Shown here: positions 48,302 to 60,576 of the stretch, piece after piece
Numbering within the stretch: the stretch's first letter is position 1
How the letters are laid out: every line of letters begins with the position of its first letter
Assembly (NCBI RefSeq): GCF_020882245.1
Contig: NC_083599.1
Location: forward strand, 54,028,748-54,092,747
Direction: 5' to 3'
Length of the DNA stretch: 64,000 nt
Source: Rhopalosiphum padi
Taxonomy: Eukaryota > Arthropoda > Insecta > Hemiptera > Aphididae
The notes under the pieces: model-generated
What the model saw: the letters and a program-made list of their open reading frames with translations, nothing else
Told to the model about the DNA's origin: nothing
Databases searched by the model: none
Translations under genes and position numbers: made by a program

Positions 48302-51300
48302 TATATGCCAATATTAGATATATTATATACTACAGATGTAGAATAAAATACTAAATCATGTAATGACTTGTATTGATTAGGGATTGACTAATTAAATTAT
48401 ATTATTAATCTATAAACTCTAATTTATATTTAGAAATTATTTAATTCATTTTATTTCATTTCTCTGTAAACGACATCAGGCGATGTCACATGTTCACTCG
48501 GCGGGTTGTTGAAGATGTTTATGGAATTACATCAGTTTCAGTTATGCTATTTCAATAGACTGTTTCGATTTAAATTCACAAGAAAACGTTTTAATTAAAA
48601 ACTATTAATTATTATTTTCTTTTTAATGTATGCATTTTAAGGCTTTAATAGTTTTAAGTCATTGGCACAATAAGATTAAAACTAACAATTTATGGTACTT
48701 ATTACCTACTACTTAGGAATTACTTATTAATGCGTGAAATATAAAAACTATTCTTGACTTTTGTAAAGAGTAAAGTATGTCATGTTACAATATGATACAT
48801 GACTAATAAATGAAAAACCGAGTAGGTATACATAAAAAATAAATAATATACAATAAAATTAATCTTAAATATTATTATACTGATTCAAGTAAATAATCTA
48901 TGTCATTCTATGATTTATTGAATCCCTTTCACCATACTTCATTTTTATGAAATTATATGGTTTTCACTGTTTTTAAGTCCATCAAGCTAAATCCTGGCAT
49001 CACTAATTCAAAACTTTTAAAACTTTTTTCGAAAATAAGTTCTATTAGTCACAATTATTTTCAAATTGAAAATTCGAAATTTTCAAGCCAAGTATTACTA
49101 ATGTATTTTTCAAGGTGCCAGGCTGAAGAATCTTATGTTTTTTTTTTTATTTAAAATAAAATAGTTTGTAATTCAAATATATTTGATTTTTTAATAGGCA
49201 AGTCGGTTATAACCTCGTACTATAAATCAAGTGAAACAGCCTTGTTGAAAATTACCCGACAAACAGTCCGTATTTCCGTAACACATATAGCTACTTTTTA
49301 TGTGTTCCCAATAAATTATAAATAAATAAAAAGTGATGATATAATACACAGTTGAATATTGACGGCTATTGGTTTACTATAATTATTATCATATTCGACG
49401 TCTAAAAAATAATTATTATAAGGTTATACGATTAAACAACATTAGTAGATAGTCAATAGAATGTGCTGTTTTCATTTTTCAAATATATTCATTTCATAAG
49501 TACAGATAAAAAAATTCAAAATTTATTTAACGACATTTGTAAAATATAACTTTATTTTTTAAATATTTAAATTATTTAGATAACTTGATACACTGTAGTC
49601 TGTAATATTAAATAATTTATGCACAGAAATTTTCAAATAGATATATTTCGATATTAATTAAAACGTGTGCAATGCTCAAGTCCAATATCTAAACCATCCA
49701 AATCCGAACAATTTGACTGATATTTTAAAATCTAACTATGCCAGGCAGATGCAGTTGCTAATCTGTATTTTACATTTTAAATATTTATGTATCTATCGAT
49801 TTATAAAAATTAATTTTGAAAAAAATGAATATCTTGTGCTTATTACTTTATAAGATAGAGTTCATTGACATACAAATGTGACTGTAAAGCTACCAACTTT
49901 GAGCTGCACTAGCTGCAATACCTTTTTCATTAATTTAATTTATTTAATTGTAAATTATTAATATACGAGTAATATTGAATACAATATTTTGAAATATTTC
50001 ATATTATTATTATTTATTATTAACTAGTAAACTCGGTTGTAAGGCACTTTGTTCGGCACTACATAATTATTTTAAATGTCATCAAACTAATACTACTAAC
50101 TACTATCTCACGATTAAAATCACTCGAGTTTGTTTACTCGAAGTTTACGAAGTTTCGAGTAATCTAATTTTATCTCATATTTTTAGATATATTTTGCAGT
50201 TTATTTTCATTGCACAAATTTGCCACGATCGATTATTATCAGTATTAGTTTTACTAATATGAATAATTCAATAATAATACAAACGTATTTTATAGTTTTT
50301 TATTGTTAACTGTCTAAATAGTAAATTGTAATGCATGTATATTTAAAATGATTCATTCACTTAAGATCGATAGACAGTCCCCATCGATCGTGTAATATGA
50401 TAGTATAATTTTATTAGTATAAATACAACGTGTGACATACATGAATGCTGAATATGCAACAATCAATGCATTATCACTGTAAAGTGTCCGCGATAAATTA
50501 TTACCCATTTATTTTCTCCTTACAAAATGTGGAAATGTAGTATGAAATAATATTGTATCACAAGGGTGTTAGAGCCCAGAAGCTTATACTGACTCGGGAC
50601 TACAGATATCTAATTTTAAACAAAAATAAAAAATTATAATACGATCAAATAAAAAAGTGTATGATATCGCTTTCTTTGATTTTTATAAAAATAAAATCCA
50701 ATAAGGGTCTATTTATAAGTAAACAAAATCAGTCACATACACGATGCACCCGAGTATCGCTGATTGTAGATAAAATCAAATATCAAAAAAAAATAATAAT
50801 TCTAAATACAAAATACAACAGCATAAATTATAACGGCAAAGCCAAATACTGCTCATATACCTACTAACCTACTATATCTAGTATCTAGACAACTGATATT
50901 TAGCATCATGGATCAGCGAGCATCTATAGTATATTATGTTTTTTTAATTAATATGTTTTCACAAAAACAAAATTCCTAGTATGGTTACTTATCAGTTATC
51001 AAATACCAAAAACACGTAAAAATAATTTTTTCGAAAAAAATTAAAAATACAAGTTATAATTTTTAAATCATTATATCTGTGCCCAGTAGCTAGTAACTTA
51101 ACATTGGTCGTTTTTCTTTATTCTGTGTATAAAAATTTTAATTCCTATTTTAATAATATTATTTTATTGTATATAAAAACAATTAAATCTAATATACAAA
51201 ATCTAAAATAGGTAATATTGATATTATAAACTAGGTATGTGAAATTAATTTGAACTATTATACTATTATAACTATTATTTTTTAAACTTTAGTATTTCTT

Positions 51301-52290
51301 ATTACTTGATTAATTAATTATCATAAAAGTTTAAAATCAGACATTTATACGATTATACGTACTTATGTACTATATAGTACCTAACTAATAATTTAAGAGG
51401 ATGCCATACCTGCATGTGTTGTCTCTGTTTTACTAACGTACATGGGTTTTCTATAATATTCCGAATTTCCGATATTTTTGATATATTTAATATTTTTTTT
51501 GAGTTGTAGGTATGAATCATATCGTATGATGTAAAATATTGCAGTTTAAAAGTATTCAAATATCGGAGATAATTGTAAATAGATATCGTAGAACAGGCGA
51601 CGCACAAAAGCAGATAACCCGATAATGTTTTTACTTTTATTTTTTTTACTTCAATTTTTATTTTTATGGTACAATTCACTCTGATATTAAAGTTATATAG
51701 GAAAATGGTAATTAAGTATACCTGAACGAAAATTTACAATGCTGCGCTGTGGGTCAGAGAGAGTAAACAAATAACAATGCCCCGACGGCCTGGCATTCAA
51801 TTAAGCTTGTTTTTATTTATTTACTCGAATGAATACGACAACTATTTCCAATGCAATATTATTTCAATAATGAACATCAGCCGTAATGACTACACTAATG
51901 CATTTTTTTACAACTTTATTGCTCACGGATGTTGAGATAAACAAAATGTCCCTTTTTATACTTTTATATAGAATTATAATACAAAAATTGCCTTCTCGAT
52001 GTTTCCTGCTGATATTTTCACCAACAGGTATACTCGTTCATTATATTATATACAGTATACACCAATAATTCATAATACCTTTGTTGGCACTACGCCACAT
52101 ATTCATTCATATTAGGCAATATACCATAAACATATATATTATTCATGTGTTATTACTTATTATATACACCGCAAAGGCATACAATTATTACAACAGATAA
52201 TATGGTAAATTCTTCAACTTCTTCAACCATTAGCCTGTCGCCCGTGAATCGTGATGTATGCATTTGGGCAGTGGTTGAAGTGGTTTCCAA
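48302..52290. other. AT-rich non-coding stretch
   Basis: No supported gene or RNA. A GC-richer scrap at 51725-51800 (AAAATTTACAATGCTGCGC ... GCCCCGACGGCCTGGCATTC) resembles the transposon-like patch at 40560. A TCGAG-containing pocket at 50120-50160 has no recognised identity. Confidence 0.5.
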
Positions 52291-52301
52291 ATTTCTATAG
52301 T

Positions 52302-53099
52302 CAGGGCCTGATTTAATAAAATTAGGGCCAAGTGCACAATTTTTTGGGGGGCCTTCAAGTCAAAAAAATGTTCTAGAAAAATTCTACATAGAGAGGGAAA
52401 TTTTAATAATAAAAAAAAATATTTATATGTTAAAAGTGTTAAATACCAAAATACCTATCTCAAAACTCATAAAATATTTGTACATTATTTCATGTACTAT
52501 AAATACAATTTAGTTACTCAATTTAGTTACTTGGTCTAGTAAATTAAGGACAATGAAAAGACAATAATAATTAAATAACATAACAAAATTATACACTATT
52601 AAAATATTAAAAATACTTAAGGATTTTATTATATAAATTTAAATTTAAATTAATTAATTTTAGTCTTCCGTAAAATTATAAAAATGGAAAATAACTTATT
52701 AATTTAACAATTTATTCTGTATAATTAAAATTAAATAAAAAATTGCCAATTTCTATTTACATTTTATCATAAAAGAGTTTAAATTAGTTATTAGGTATCA
52801 AATATTTCTGATTTTCAAACAATTTTCTATTATTATTATTTTAATATTTATTTTGTGATGGTAACTTATTAGCACTGGGATATGAAATGACAAAAATAAC
52901 CAAAATTCAACTGATAATTTAATGATAAGAATAAACTAAAGTCTGAACATTGATAGTTGGTATTACATTTTAGAAAATACATTTTTGTGGAATTAATTAA
53001 AAAAATAATAATTTTCTACAACTTACAGAGCCCGGGGGCCCCCAGAAATTGGGGGCCAAGTGCAAGTGCTCCATCTGCACTTGCATAAATCAGAGCCTG
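52302..53099. mobile_element. hAT-type MITE with 8-bp target duplication
   Basis: The ends are CAGGGCCTGATTTA on the left and, reverse-complemented, CAGGCTCTGATTTATG on the right. Both have nearby GGGGGCC/GGGCCAAGTGCA subterminal motifs. The flanking 8-mers are TCTATAGT (52294-52301) and GCTATAGT (53100-53107), 7 of 8 identical, the duplication length of hAT elements. The interior is AT-rich with no transposase, so it is non-autonomous, mobilised by a related hAT. Confidence 0.8.
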
Positions 53100-53454
53100 G
53101 CTATAGTTTCCCTAAAAACGGAATATTTCTTCGTGAATACTTTCGTGAATGCAAATGAATATAAAAAAAATAGGTTGAAAATTATTTAATATTTTATAAT
53201 TAATTAGATATTTTTGATTTTTATGATGAATATGTGATTTTACAATCATATGTTATTTTTGTCTGTTTATACTATGTTACAGTAATGGTAAGATAGCATT
53301 GACACAAAAAATTAATATGAAGTTTATATATGTGTAACATATTTTTCAATATTTTATAATAAAAAATAATTTAATAAAAATATAATATCTTTTGAAATAT
53401 ACCTTGGTATATTTTATACGTCTATTATGTGTGTATGTATTTTTATCGTGTTTT

Positions 53455-53640
53455 CACTTTTTTACTCAGTTCAAAGTGCGATATTATTATGTATTTATAT
53501 TATAAGTAACGGAATGTCGCGTGAGTCTCGGGGCGGTGGCGTGTCTGTTCGCAGTTTGTGTATAGGCATATGAAAATACTCGTCCCTGGTACCGACTACC
53601 GACGTTATATTATTTTGCTCTTAACTCCGATTTTCTTAAT
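53455..53640. other. Small CpG-rich islet, function unknown
   Basis: ATGTCGCGTGAGTCTCGGGG and GTACCGACTACCGACG form a short CpG-rich pocket with a donor-like GTCGC|GTGAGT at about 53519. The ATG-initiated frame at 53569 is short and has no domain. A non-coding exon is possible. Confidence 0.25.
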
Positions 53641-53744
53641 ACATACACACACACACGCAGACTCGATTGCTGGATTTTACTTATCGTTATTTATGTTTAA
53701 TTATATTCCTAAACAAAATATATTGTATATTTATATAGGTTGAA

Positions 53745-55150
53745 TTATGTATATAATATGTCAAATTACATAGGTACCTACATAAAGTATATTTTATAAG
53801 GTGTACTATTATACCAATATGGCGATATGGTAAGTACTAAATAAGAAGTATAATATATAGAAGTGTTGGTCTGTTGATTTTTTTCTATTCGTAATTTTCT
53901 CGATTGCCCAATTATGTGGTTCATGTGCATTACCAAATAGGTTATTATATTTCTCGAGTATGTAACATTATTATTGTTTCGAATCGGATGCATACACTGA
54001 TAGACTTGAATTATTTTAGTAGTTGAATCAGTTATTTCGAACAGCAATTCAATGAATTAACGAGGAAATATAATATTAATTATTGTGTTATATTATTGTT
54101 GCGTACTTGCAGTGAAGTTTTTTGACCCACTATCCACTTTTTTCTATTAATACCTAAATCAAAAAATATTTAACTTTATTTTTATTTCAGGGAATAAAAA
54201 GGTAATATGAAAAAAAAAATAAATATAAAATTATGTAACTTTACGAGCACTTCTTTCGGTTTATTTTGGAAATAATGGTGTCACGATAAAAATAAATAAT
54301 ACAATTTTAACAATAATTTTCTATGAAACATAATGAATTTCTATAAATATAACAATGCGTATAAAATAAATATGTTTTGGAACAAAAATAAAAAATTGTG
54401 TTCATTTTTACTCAAATCAATATTATACCATTTATACCTAATATTAGTTAGGTAATATTATGTATAAATAAATTATTGCAAATTATAAGCTCAATTTTTA
54501 CGTTAATGTATGACGTCAAAAGTTATTCATGACGTTTTATGGAAATAAATGCTAGATGGGGACTTACCTATATTACTATTTACTTATTATGGTATTTATA
54601 ATTTATTCATTTAATAATATAATTTATTATTTTTATTTAGTGTGACATATTATTTAAAAAAATTAATAATACCAGGCAACTAAATTAACATAAACTTTCT
54701 TTGTTGTTATAATATCTATACAAGCCTGATGGTACTTGATATATTAGGTATAATATATTATTTGTAACAATAACTATTAACTAATAATATAATCAGTGTG
54801 TATTTACATTTTTTAGTATTTCATTTATGACCCTGGTCCATTAAGTTATAAACTAAACACTCACAAGGCTCTAGAGAGTAGAGACCAACAGTATTTTCTC
54901 ATTTTATATGACCCTCAGTTCTAAATTTATTAATAGATAATAGTTATTACTTATTATACAACAATTACAAGTTTACAAGCAGTAATTACAAAGTAAAATA
55001 TTAACTTAAACTTTTAACTTCGGTTTTTACTTAGTTCTATATTTGTATTATGTATAATGAAAATTCCATACAACGAATTTTCATTTAATTTTTTTATAAT
55101 ACAATGCTTTTTGCCTATAAGACTGTAATATGAAAGTTTCACCATAATAA
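53745..55150. other. AT-rich non-coding stretch
   Basis: I see nothing that I can support as a gene, RNA or mobile-element end. Confidence 0.5.
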
Positions 55151-55258
55151 ACAGTAGAGCGTCGATTATCCGTACCATAGGAATTTTTATACAAATTTAT
55201 TTTTTGTTTAATTTAATTTAGTTTTATCATTCGTTATGTTCGTTTTATCGTGTATACA

Positions 55259-55853
55259 GGATGATTCTTTTATCATGAACCGTTCATTATTTCAAAAAGT
55301 ATTCATGTTTTTGAAAATATTTATACCGTAGAAGATAATAAAATAATCTCGCATTTCATAATATACAGTGATTCTTTTATCATGGACAAAGCAGAATATT
55401 TTTCTGAGTATTTTGATACATAAAAATCTAATTTAGGGCGAGTAGGATATGAGTTATATAAGTGTTTAAAGTTTTGATGCGCGTAGTGGAGGGTATCCCG
55501 CAAAATGTCCACTACTCCGCTTGTCTAAAATTTAAATACGTATAACTCATAAACTACTCGCCTTAAATTAGATTTTTATGTATCAAAATACTCAGAAAAA
55601 TATTTTGCTTTGGAATATGAAATTAAAACTATGTTGTCATTCAAAAAACTAAAAAATTTTAAAAAAAAATTAAGGATAAAAAATATTTAAAAATATAATT
55701 TTTTTAAAAAACGTTGATTTTTTAACAATTTGAAACAATGTAAGAAAATATTTTTAAAAACATGAATACTTTTGAAATAATGAGTGGTCCATGATAAAAG
55801 AATCACTGTATATTATGAAATGCGAGATTATTTTATTATCTTCTATACGGTTC
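55259..55853. repeat. Interleaved inverted repeats inside the Tigger-like element
   Basis: GATTCTTTTATCATG occurs at about 55264 and again at about 55371. Both are complementary to CATGATAAAAGAATC at about 55791. The segment CCGTAGAAGATAATAAAATA (from 55326) pairs with its complement ending about 55852. The segment AAAAGTATTCATGTTTTT near 55297 pairs with its complement near 55760. Thus one right arm serves two left arms. Confidence 0.75.
55387..55613. repeat. ~105-bp-arm hairpin (MITE core)
   Basis: The left arm CAAAGCAGAATATTTTTCTG ... TAGTGGA folds onto the right arm TCCACTA ... CAGAAAAATATTTTGCTTTG, with a loop of about 17 bases near 55494-55510. It has a few mismatches and one small bulge. 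This strong foldback would make a long hairpin RNA if transcribed. Confidence 0.8.
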
Positions 55854-56524
55854 ACTCTATAAATTATAATGTATCATATTATTATAGATAAGTAAAGTTA
55901 TACATACAAGTAAATACGTTTTAACTTTATTTATTTATTTTTAATGCTTATTTGATTATCCGCACCCCTCTCGGTCCCAATTAATGCGGATAATCGACTC
56001 TATATTATATTATATTTGGTCATGCACCAAAATTGTATTTAATATTTTTCGAAAAAAAAATTCTTATTTTTTAAAACGTTGTTGAACTTTATAACGCCAA
56101 CGCTAAGTTCCAAAACCGGAAATACTTTTTTTCTATGTAGTCATTAGAAAATAAATTATAAGTATTAATAAGTAATGATATCCAAAGCACTTTGGTTGTA
56201 AAAAACGATAACTTTACGACTTTAGTCTTTACGTATATATCATCAAATACAATCTGTAAATTGACATAAACTAAAACTATAGCTGGTACTGTATCCGTAA
56301 AATTATATATTTATATTTTATTATATACTATCACCATAGTAGATATAATAAATATTTATTTGATGGTACATTGTACATGCACGATAATGATAAATAGTTG
56401 ATATAATATTTATAACTTATGAATTATGATACATAGATTTTTATGCTGCGTATACTATGTTATATAGGGATTTATATATTGGATATAGACATATAGTTAT
56501 TATACCTATTTTTATCATAAACCT

Positions 56525-56740
56525 ATTTGGCTATTCACACTGTTTTATTGTAAGGTTGTGTTGTCTCAGATGTTAACAACTAGGTACCTATAATAAGTAT
56601 ATTCAATATATATTATTATAATAATTAAATACAAAAAATATGATAAATGCAATGTTTACGTTGTTTACGACAAAAATTGATATCTAATGCTGTATACCAG
56701 AGCCGTACCCACTTGCCTACCATTTTATTTTTGTACATCA
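56525..56740. repeat. Copy B of the dispersed repeat also at 15020-15370
   Basis: Shared blocks CTATTCACACT.TTTTA and GTAAGGTT, then CCGTACCCACTTGC matching CGGTACCCGCTTGC in copy A, in the same order and orientation with AT-rich filler. It is decayed and its class is unknown. Confidence 0.5.
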
Positions 56741-57890
56741 TCGTAATTTATAGTTCGCACGATTTTTTCCGATCTTCTACACTGAACGTCATTTTTATTA
56801 GAACATATTTTGATGCGTATAGTTGATTCGTTGAGTTAAAAATAAGATTTTCATTTCTCAATATTTACATATTATTTATGAGAAACTAATAAAAAAACAG
56901 CGGTAAACTAGAGTATTTATGCATCACCAGTTTTTAACATTTAATTTTGTTATTGTTAATTTAGCAAATATAGAAATCATAATCTTGAAATTGTCATCAA
57001 ATTTTAAATAATATTAATTATATAATTGTATAGATATTATATCATTTTTAAAAAATGTTAGCTTTCTGATCTACTTATACAGATTTAATATAAAAGTTTT
57101 ACTTAATATTTTATTTTTAGACTGATGTTAATAAAATTTGTGATACAACAAAATACTTTAAATTAGAATGCAAGATTCGTTATGAACAGTCCCAACTATA
57201 AGTCTATAAATGTATAATATTAAGTGAATAGTAGATTTTATCATTTTATTTTTGGATTTTTACACCAAACTAACTACTAACATATTATACAGAGTAATTA
57301 TAAAAGTTTATGTCATAAAATGTCATACAGAGTGATTATATAAGTTTTATTTAAAATATTCTAATTTGCACTTTTTTCCTACCATCAAAATAAACAATAA
57401 CCGGACTTGAAAAAAATAATTATACAAGAAAAAACAGAAAATAGATAATGACTGTCAAATGTTGTTTTTTTTGGTCAATAACAATAATATTATGGTTGAC
57501 TAGTCTAGTCGTTATATCTTAGTTCACATAATATTTTTAAATTAAATTTCTATTATAGAATTGGTATATTTGTTGAACTTGAGTAAAATATAATAGAGCA
57601 TCTTAAAGTGGTTAATACACTATCAAAAACACACATATCAGTATATCATTTCATCACTCAACCTAGAATCTAAAATATAAAACGAACAAAACATATAGCT
57701 TATTATACTTTTCTTGTTTGCTCAGTATCTAAAATAGAACTCGTCATTTTTTTATATGATTTTATTTCTGGTGTAATTTGAGGTTCGATAATTATTACTT
57801 AATTAATACTCTTAATATGTATAAATTACTTAAAAATTCAATTCAACTGTCTGTTTTTTTTAATAAAAATTATTTCAATGAATTTTGACC

Positions 57891-58190
57891 CTAAAATAAT
57901 TTTTTATATGTGATTATTTTACGAAATTTTCGTGTTCCGTAGAATAACACTTTAATATGCTTCTTCACTGCAGACATTTTTAAAATGTTAAAAATAGTTA
58001 TCACGTAGCGGTCATATGCCCATATCCTACAAAAATTAAAAGGAAGCATTGGAGAGGTAATGTTTGTTCGATTAACAACAATGGGTAGAACTATATACAA
58101 ATAATGAAAGTAGTTTATATTGTGTGCTGTGTCGTTAGCTTTTAAATGGAATCTTTTTGGGTCTCTTATTGTTACATTTTTAAAAGACAT
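57891..58190 (-). other. 99-codon open frame, coding uncertain
   Basis: An ATG-initiated minus-strand frame starting MSFKNVTIRDPKRFHLKAN with a mixed composition more protein-like than most frames here, then Tyr/Ile-rich towards a Lys-rich end. There is an acceptor-like CTTTTAATTTTTGTAG at about 58029 within it. That would suit an exon beginning at 58028, but no continuing exon is recognised. There is no domain, signal peptide or clear homologue. It may be chance or a decayed copy. Confidence 0.22.
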
Positions 58191-60220
58191 TTTAATGTAG
58201 ATTTGTAAATTATATTACCTATTACTTAAGGCATTAAAATAACGGTATATAGGTACACTATTTTATTAAGGTACTTACTATGCACGAGTATTATACATTT
58301 ATACGCACAACGCACGTGTTTGCTCCTCAATGCTTAAAATATCGTTAATTGATTTTTGTTAAAATGCTTTTCATCTCGTGATCATTATTTTTTTAGATAG
58401 GTAGTAAAGTTAATTAGTATAACTTTTCGTAAATGTACCAATTGCCCCCACATATTATTATATACAAATCTGTAAAATAGGGGAAGTAAATTATTGAAAA
58501 TCTGATATCAATAATTCAGCCTATATGGCTATATCAGAAAAATTAATTGAATTTTCTGACTATTTAGTTGACACATATATTTCATCCAATTTAACTTTTC
58601 CGCCTTTCTGTAGGCTATGAATTCGATCGATTCAGAAAGGACTACAAATGCGTGTGAATCATTTTATTAGACTTTTTCGATAAAACTTTAGTTATGCACA
58701 TCCAAATATTTTTATTTTTACAAATATTCTAAAATCTAAAAGAAATTCAAACGAGTTCTTATAATTCTATGAGTAGAGTACAAGAAGCAAAAAATATCAC
58801 TAATAATAGCTTATACATAAAAGCAAAACCGAAATTGAAAATGTTATAAATATATATAAAAATAATAATATTAGCAGATTTAGATTTTTTTAAATTTGTT
58901 AGTCATTAATATAAAACATAATACATACTATAGTACCTACTATACTCTAATATACTATTCATACTATTTTACATTGACAAATTACATTGTATGCCACTAA
59001 TAATTATAAAATAAAATTATTGTATTATTCATATTATTTTTACAAATTTTACCAATCATTTTATATTATTTTACTTTTTTTACAAATTACATTGCACGCC
59101 GCTTATAATTATTGTATTTATCCTTTTATTGTTTTATTTTATCCATGTGAAATGGTACCTCGTAATTATAGGATGGCTAGAGCCGATGTCCCTTTCTATA
59201 CGATAAGTTTGGTATCTTAAAAGTTTGTTTTTGTAATTTGGTGAGTATAAGAAATAATTAATCTTATATTTTTGTTTTCATATATTATTATTATTAAAAT
59301 AATAGAGAGAGGGAGAGAGAGAATTAAACAATACTATAAAACTATAAAACTTATAAGTAGGTAAAAGTATTTTGTGAAACAAATAGAAAATTTGAAAAAA
59401 ATAATTTTTATAATTTTATTAAAATTTAACTTTTGCAGTATATATTGTAGTATTATACAATTGTACATATTTATATGAAATAAAATTTAATAAATTAATC
59501 TTACATAATATGCTTACGACAATTTTCTTATTATTATATTTAGTTATTTAATTAGACATTTGTGATTTATATGACATATAGATTTTAAATGTTATCCCGT
59601 ATAAGCAAACTATATAATACTATTAATTACTTATATGTAACTTTTAATGCTTTTATACTTTTATACTTTTATATATTAATTATTAAGAATTGACTTATGC
59701 ATTTTTCCGAACATTATTTGTGTGTGCTTCCTGTAAAATTATAGTAATAGGAAATATAAATTATAATTAGTATGATTCTGTAAAATGTTAAAAAAAGCAG
59801 TGATATTTCAATATATTAAAATATGATGTATTATAATGTATTACTTTTAAAGTTTTAACCCATACATTTTTATATCGGTGATTAGGAATACGACTAGGTT
59901 TAAAATGGTGGTATGGGATCCAAAATACCAATTAACCTTAACCTAAGTTCCTGACCCAGTGACCTTTTCGATACTATTTCCATCCTGAAAAAAACTTAAT
60001 TTAAAATAAATTATTGAACATTTTTCTAAACACTTGAAAAATGTGCTTAATTTGATTTGAAAGTTTAATTCTTTAATTCGTCAAACATTGCAATATAAAT
60101 ATATTTTCTCTATAAATAAAATCAGAACCTCCAAAACATTTTTCGTTCACGATGATACGTTATAAAAGGATGGGATAAATGAATTACATTATATCAAAAT
60201 TCCAGTCCTAATAATCATGA

Positions 60221-60421
60221 TTTTTTTCAGACATCAGTCGATTTAATATACAAACAATCGGCATTATACGACACCAAAACCTGTATATGAGTCGATAGGT
60301 GAGTGCTCGCTGAAAACGGGCGAGAACGGCATCCTTTGTCTACAAGTATTGCAGTGCTTAGTGTTGGTGTACAATTGTATCCAGCACTCTCACCACGGCT
60401 GATCCTGTACGGAAATGCTAA
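60221..60421 (+). promoter_or_regulatory. Promoter / 5' leader region of the EGF-repeat gene
   Basis: Composition shifts from AT-rich to GC-richer at about 60295. TCAGT at 60234-60238 matches the arthropod initiator. GATAG|GTGAGT at 60298/60299 is a good donor, so the leader may itself be spliced; alternatively the transcript is continuous to the ATG. An out-of-frame ATG at 60415 (GGAAATGC) lies 7 bases before the coding ATG at 60422 and overlaps its frame, which could reduce translation of the main frame. Confidence 0.4.
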
Positions 60422-60576
60422 ATGCGACCGAATCGTTTGCCAGTCGTGTCGGTCATCGTCGTTGCGTTCGCGATGGCCGCGTCGTTACTGTCATCTGCGC
60501 CTGGTGCGGCGCGGGCTGGTTTCGCTTGCCTCAGCAGTCCTTGTGTGCACGGCGTATGCGTTGACCATCTTAATAG
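60422..60576 (+). CDS. EGF-repeat secreted/membrane protein, exon 1 (signal peptide, first half of EGF1)
   Basis: ATG at 60422 begins MRPNRLPVVSVIVVAFAMAA, a classical signal peptide: Arg at 2 and 5, a hydrophobic core at about 6-23, small residues around 26-32 (likely cleavage after ..AARA, residue 32). It is followed by the first three cysteines of EGF1 (C36, C41, C46, with CxxxxCVHGVC spacing). The exon ends after 51 codons plus AG at 60576. Joining to exon 2 makes AGC (Ser52), giving D-H-L-N-S-T-Y-T-C-Y-C, a textbook EGF core. This junction needs a GC donor (GCAAGT at 60577); using the nearby GT at 60581 would break the frame. The GC-rich exon contrasts with its AT-rich flanks. The N-terminus resembles Notch-like EGF proteins of insects, perhaps the weary/fibropellin type. 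The orthologue assignment is tentative. Confidence 0.82.

Larger units (their letters stand above)
55152..56003. mobile_element. Tigger-like element containing nested foldbacks
   Basis: The outer ends are TAGAGCGTCGATTATCCG (55155-55172, preceded by CAG) and, reverse-complemented, TAGAGTCGATTATCCG (about 55987-56002). They differ by one deletion and are typical of pogo/Tigger termini. A second GATTATCCGCACC motif lies just inside the right end. Inserted within are at least two interleaved inverted-repeat structures described separately. No transposase is recognised. Confidence 0.65.
56003..60220. other. AT-rich non-coding stretch upstream of the EGF-repeat gene
   Basis: No well-supported gene. 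It contains copy B of a dispersed repeat at 56525-56740. A pair of related CATACAGAGT(A/G)ATTATA motifs lies at 57288-57345. A 99-codon minus-strand frame at 57891-58190 is listed separately. A GA-rich run lies at 59305-59325. Confidence 0.45.

Noticed and set aside
57780..57800. GGTTCGATAAT as a tRNA B-box
   Set aside because: It lacks the following CC and any acceptor stem or anticodon arm.
58987..59220. 77-codon plus-strand frame
   Set aside because: Tyr/Phe/Ile-rich translation of AT-rich DNA with internal repetition (TATTATTTTACAAATT); no domain.
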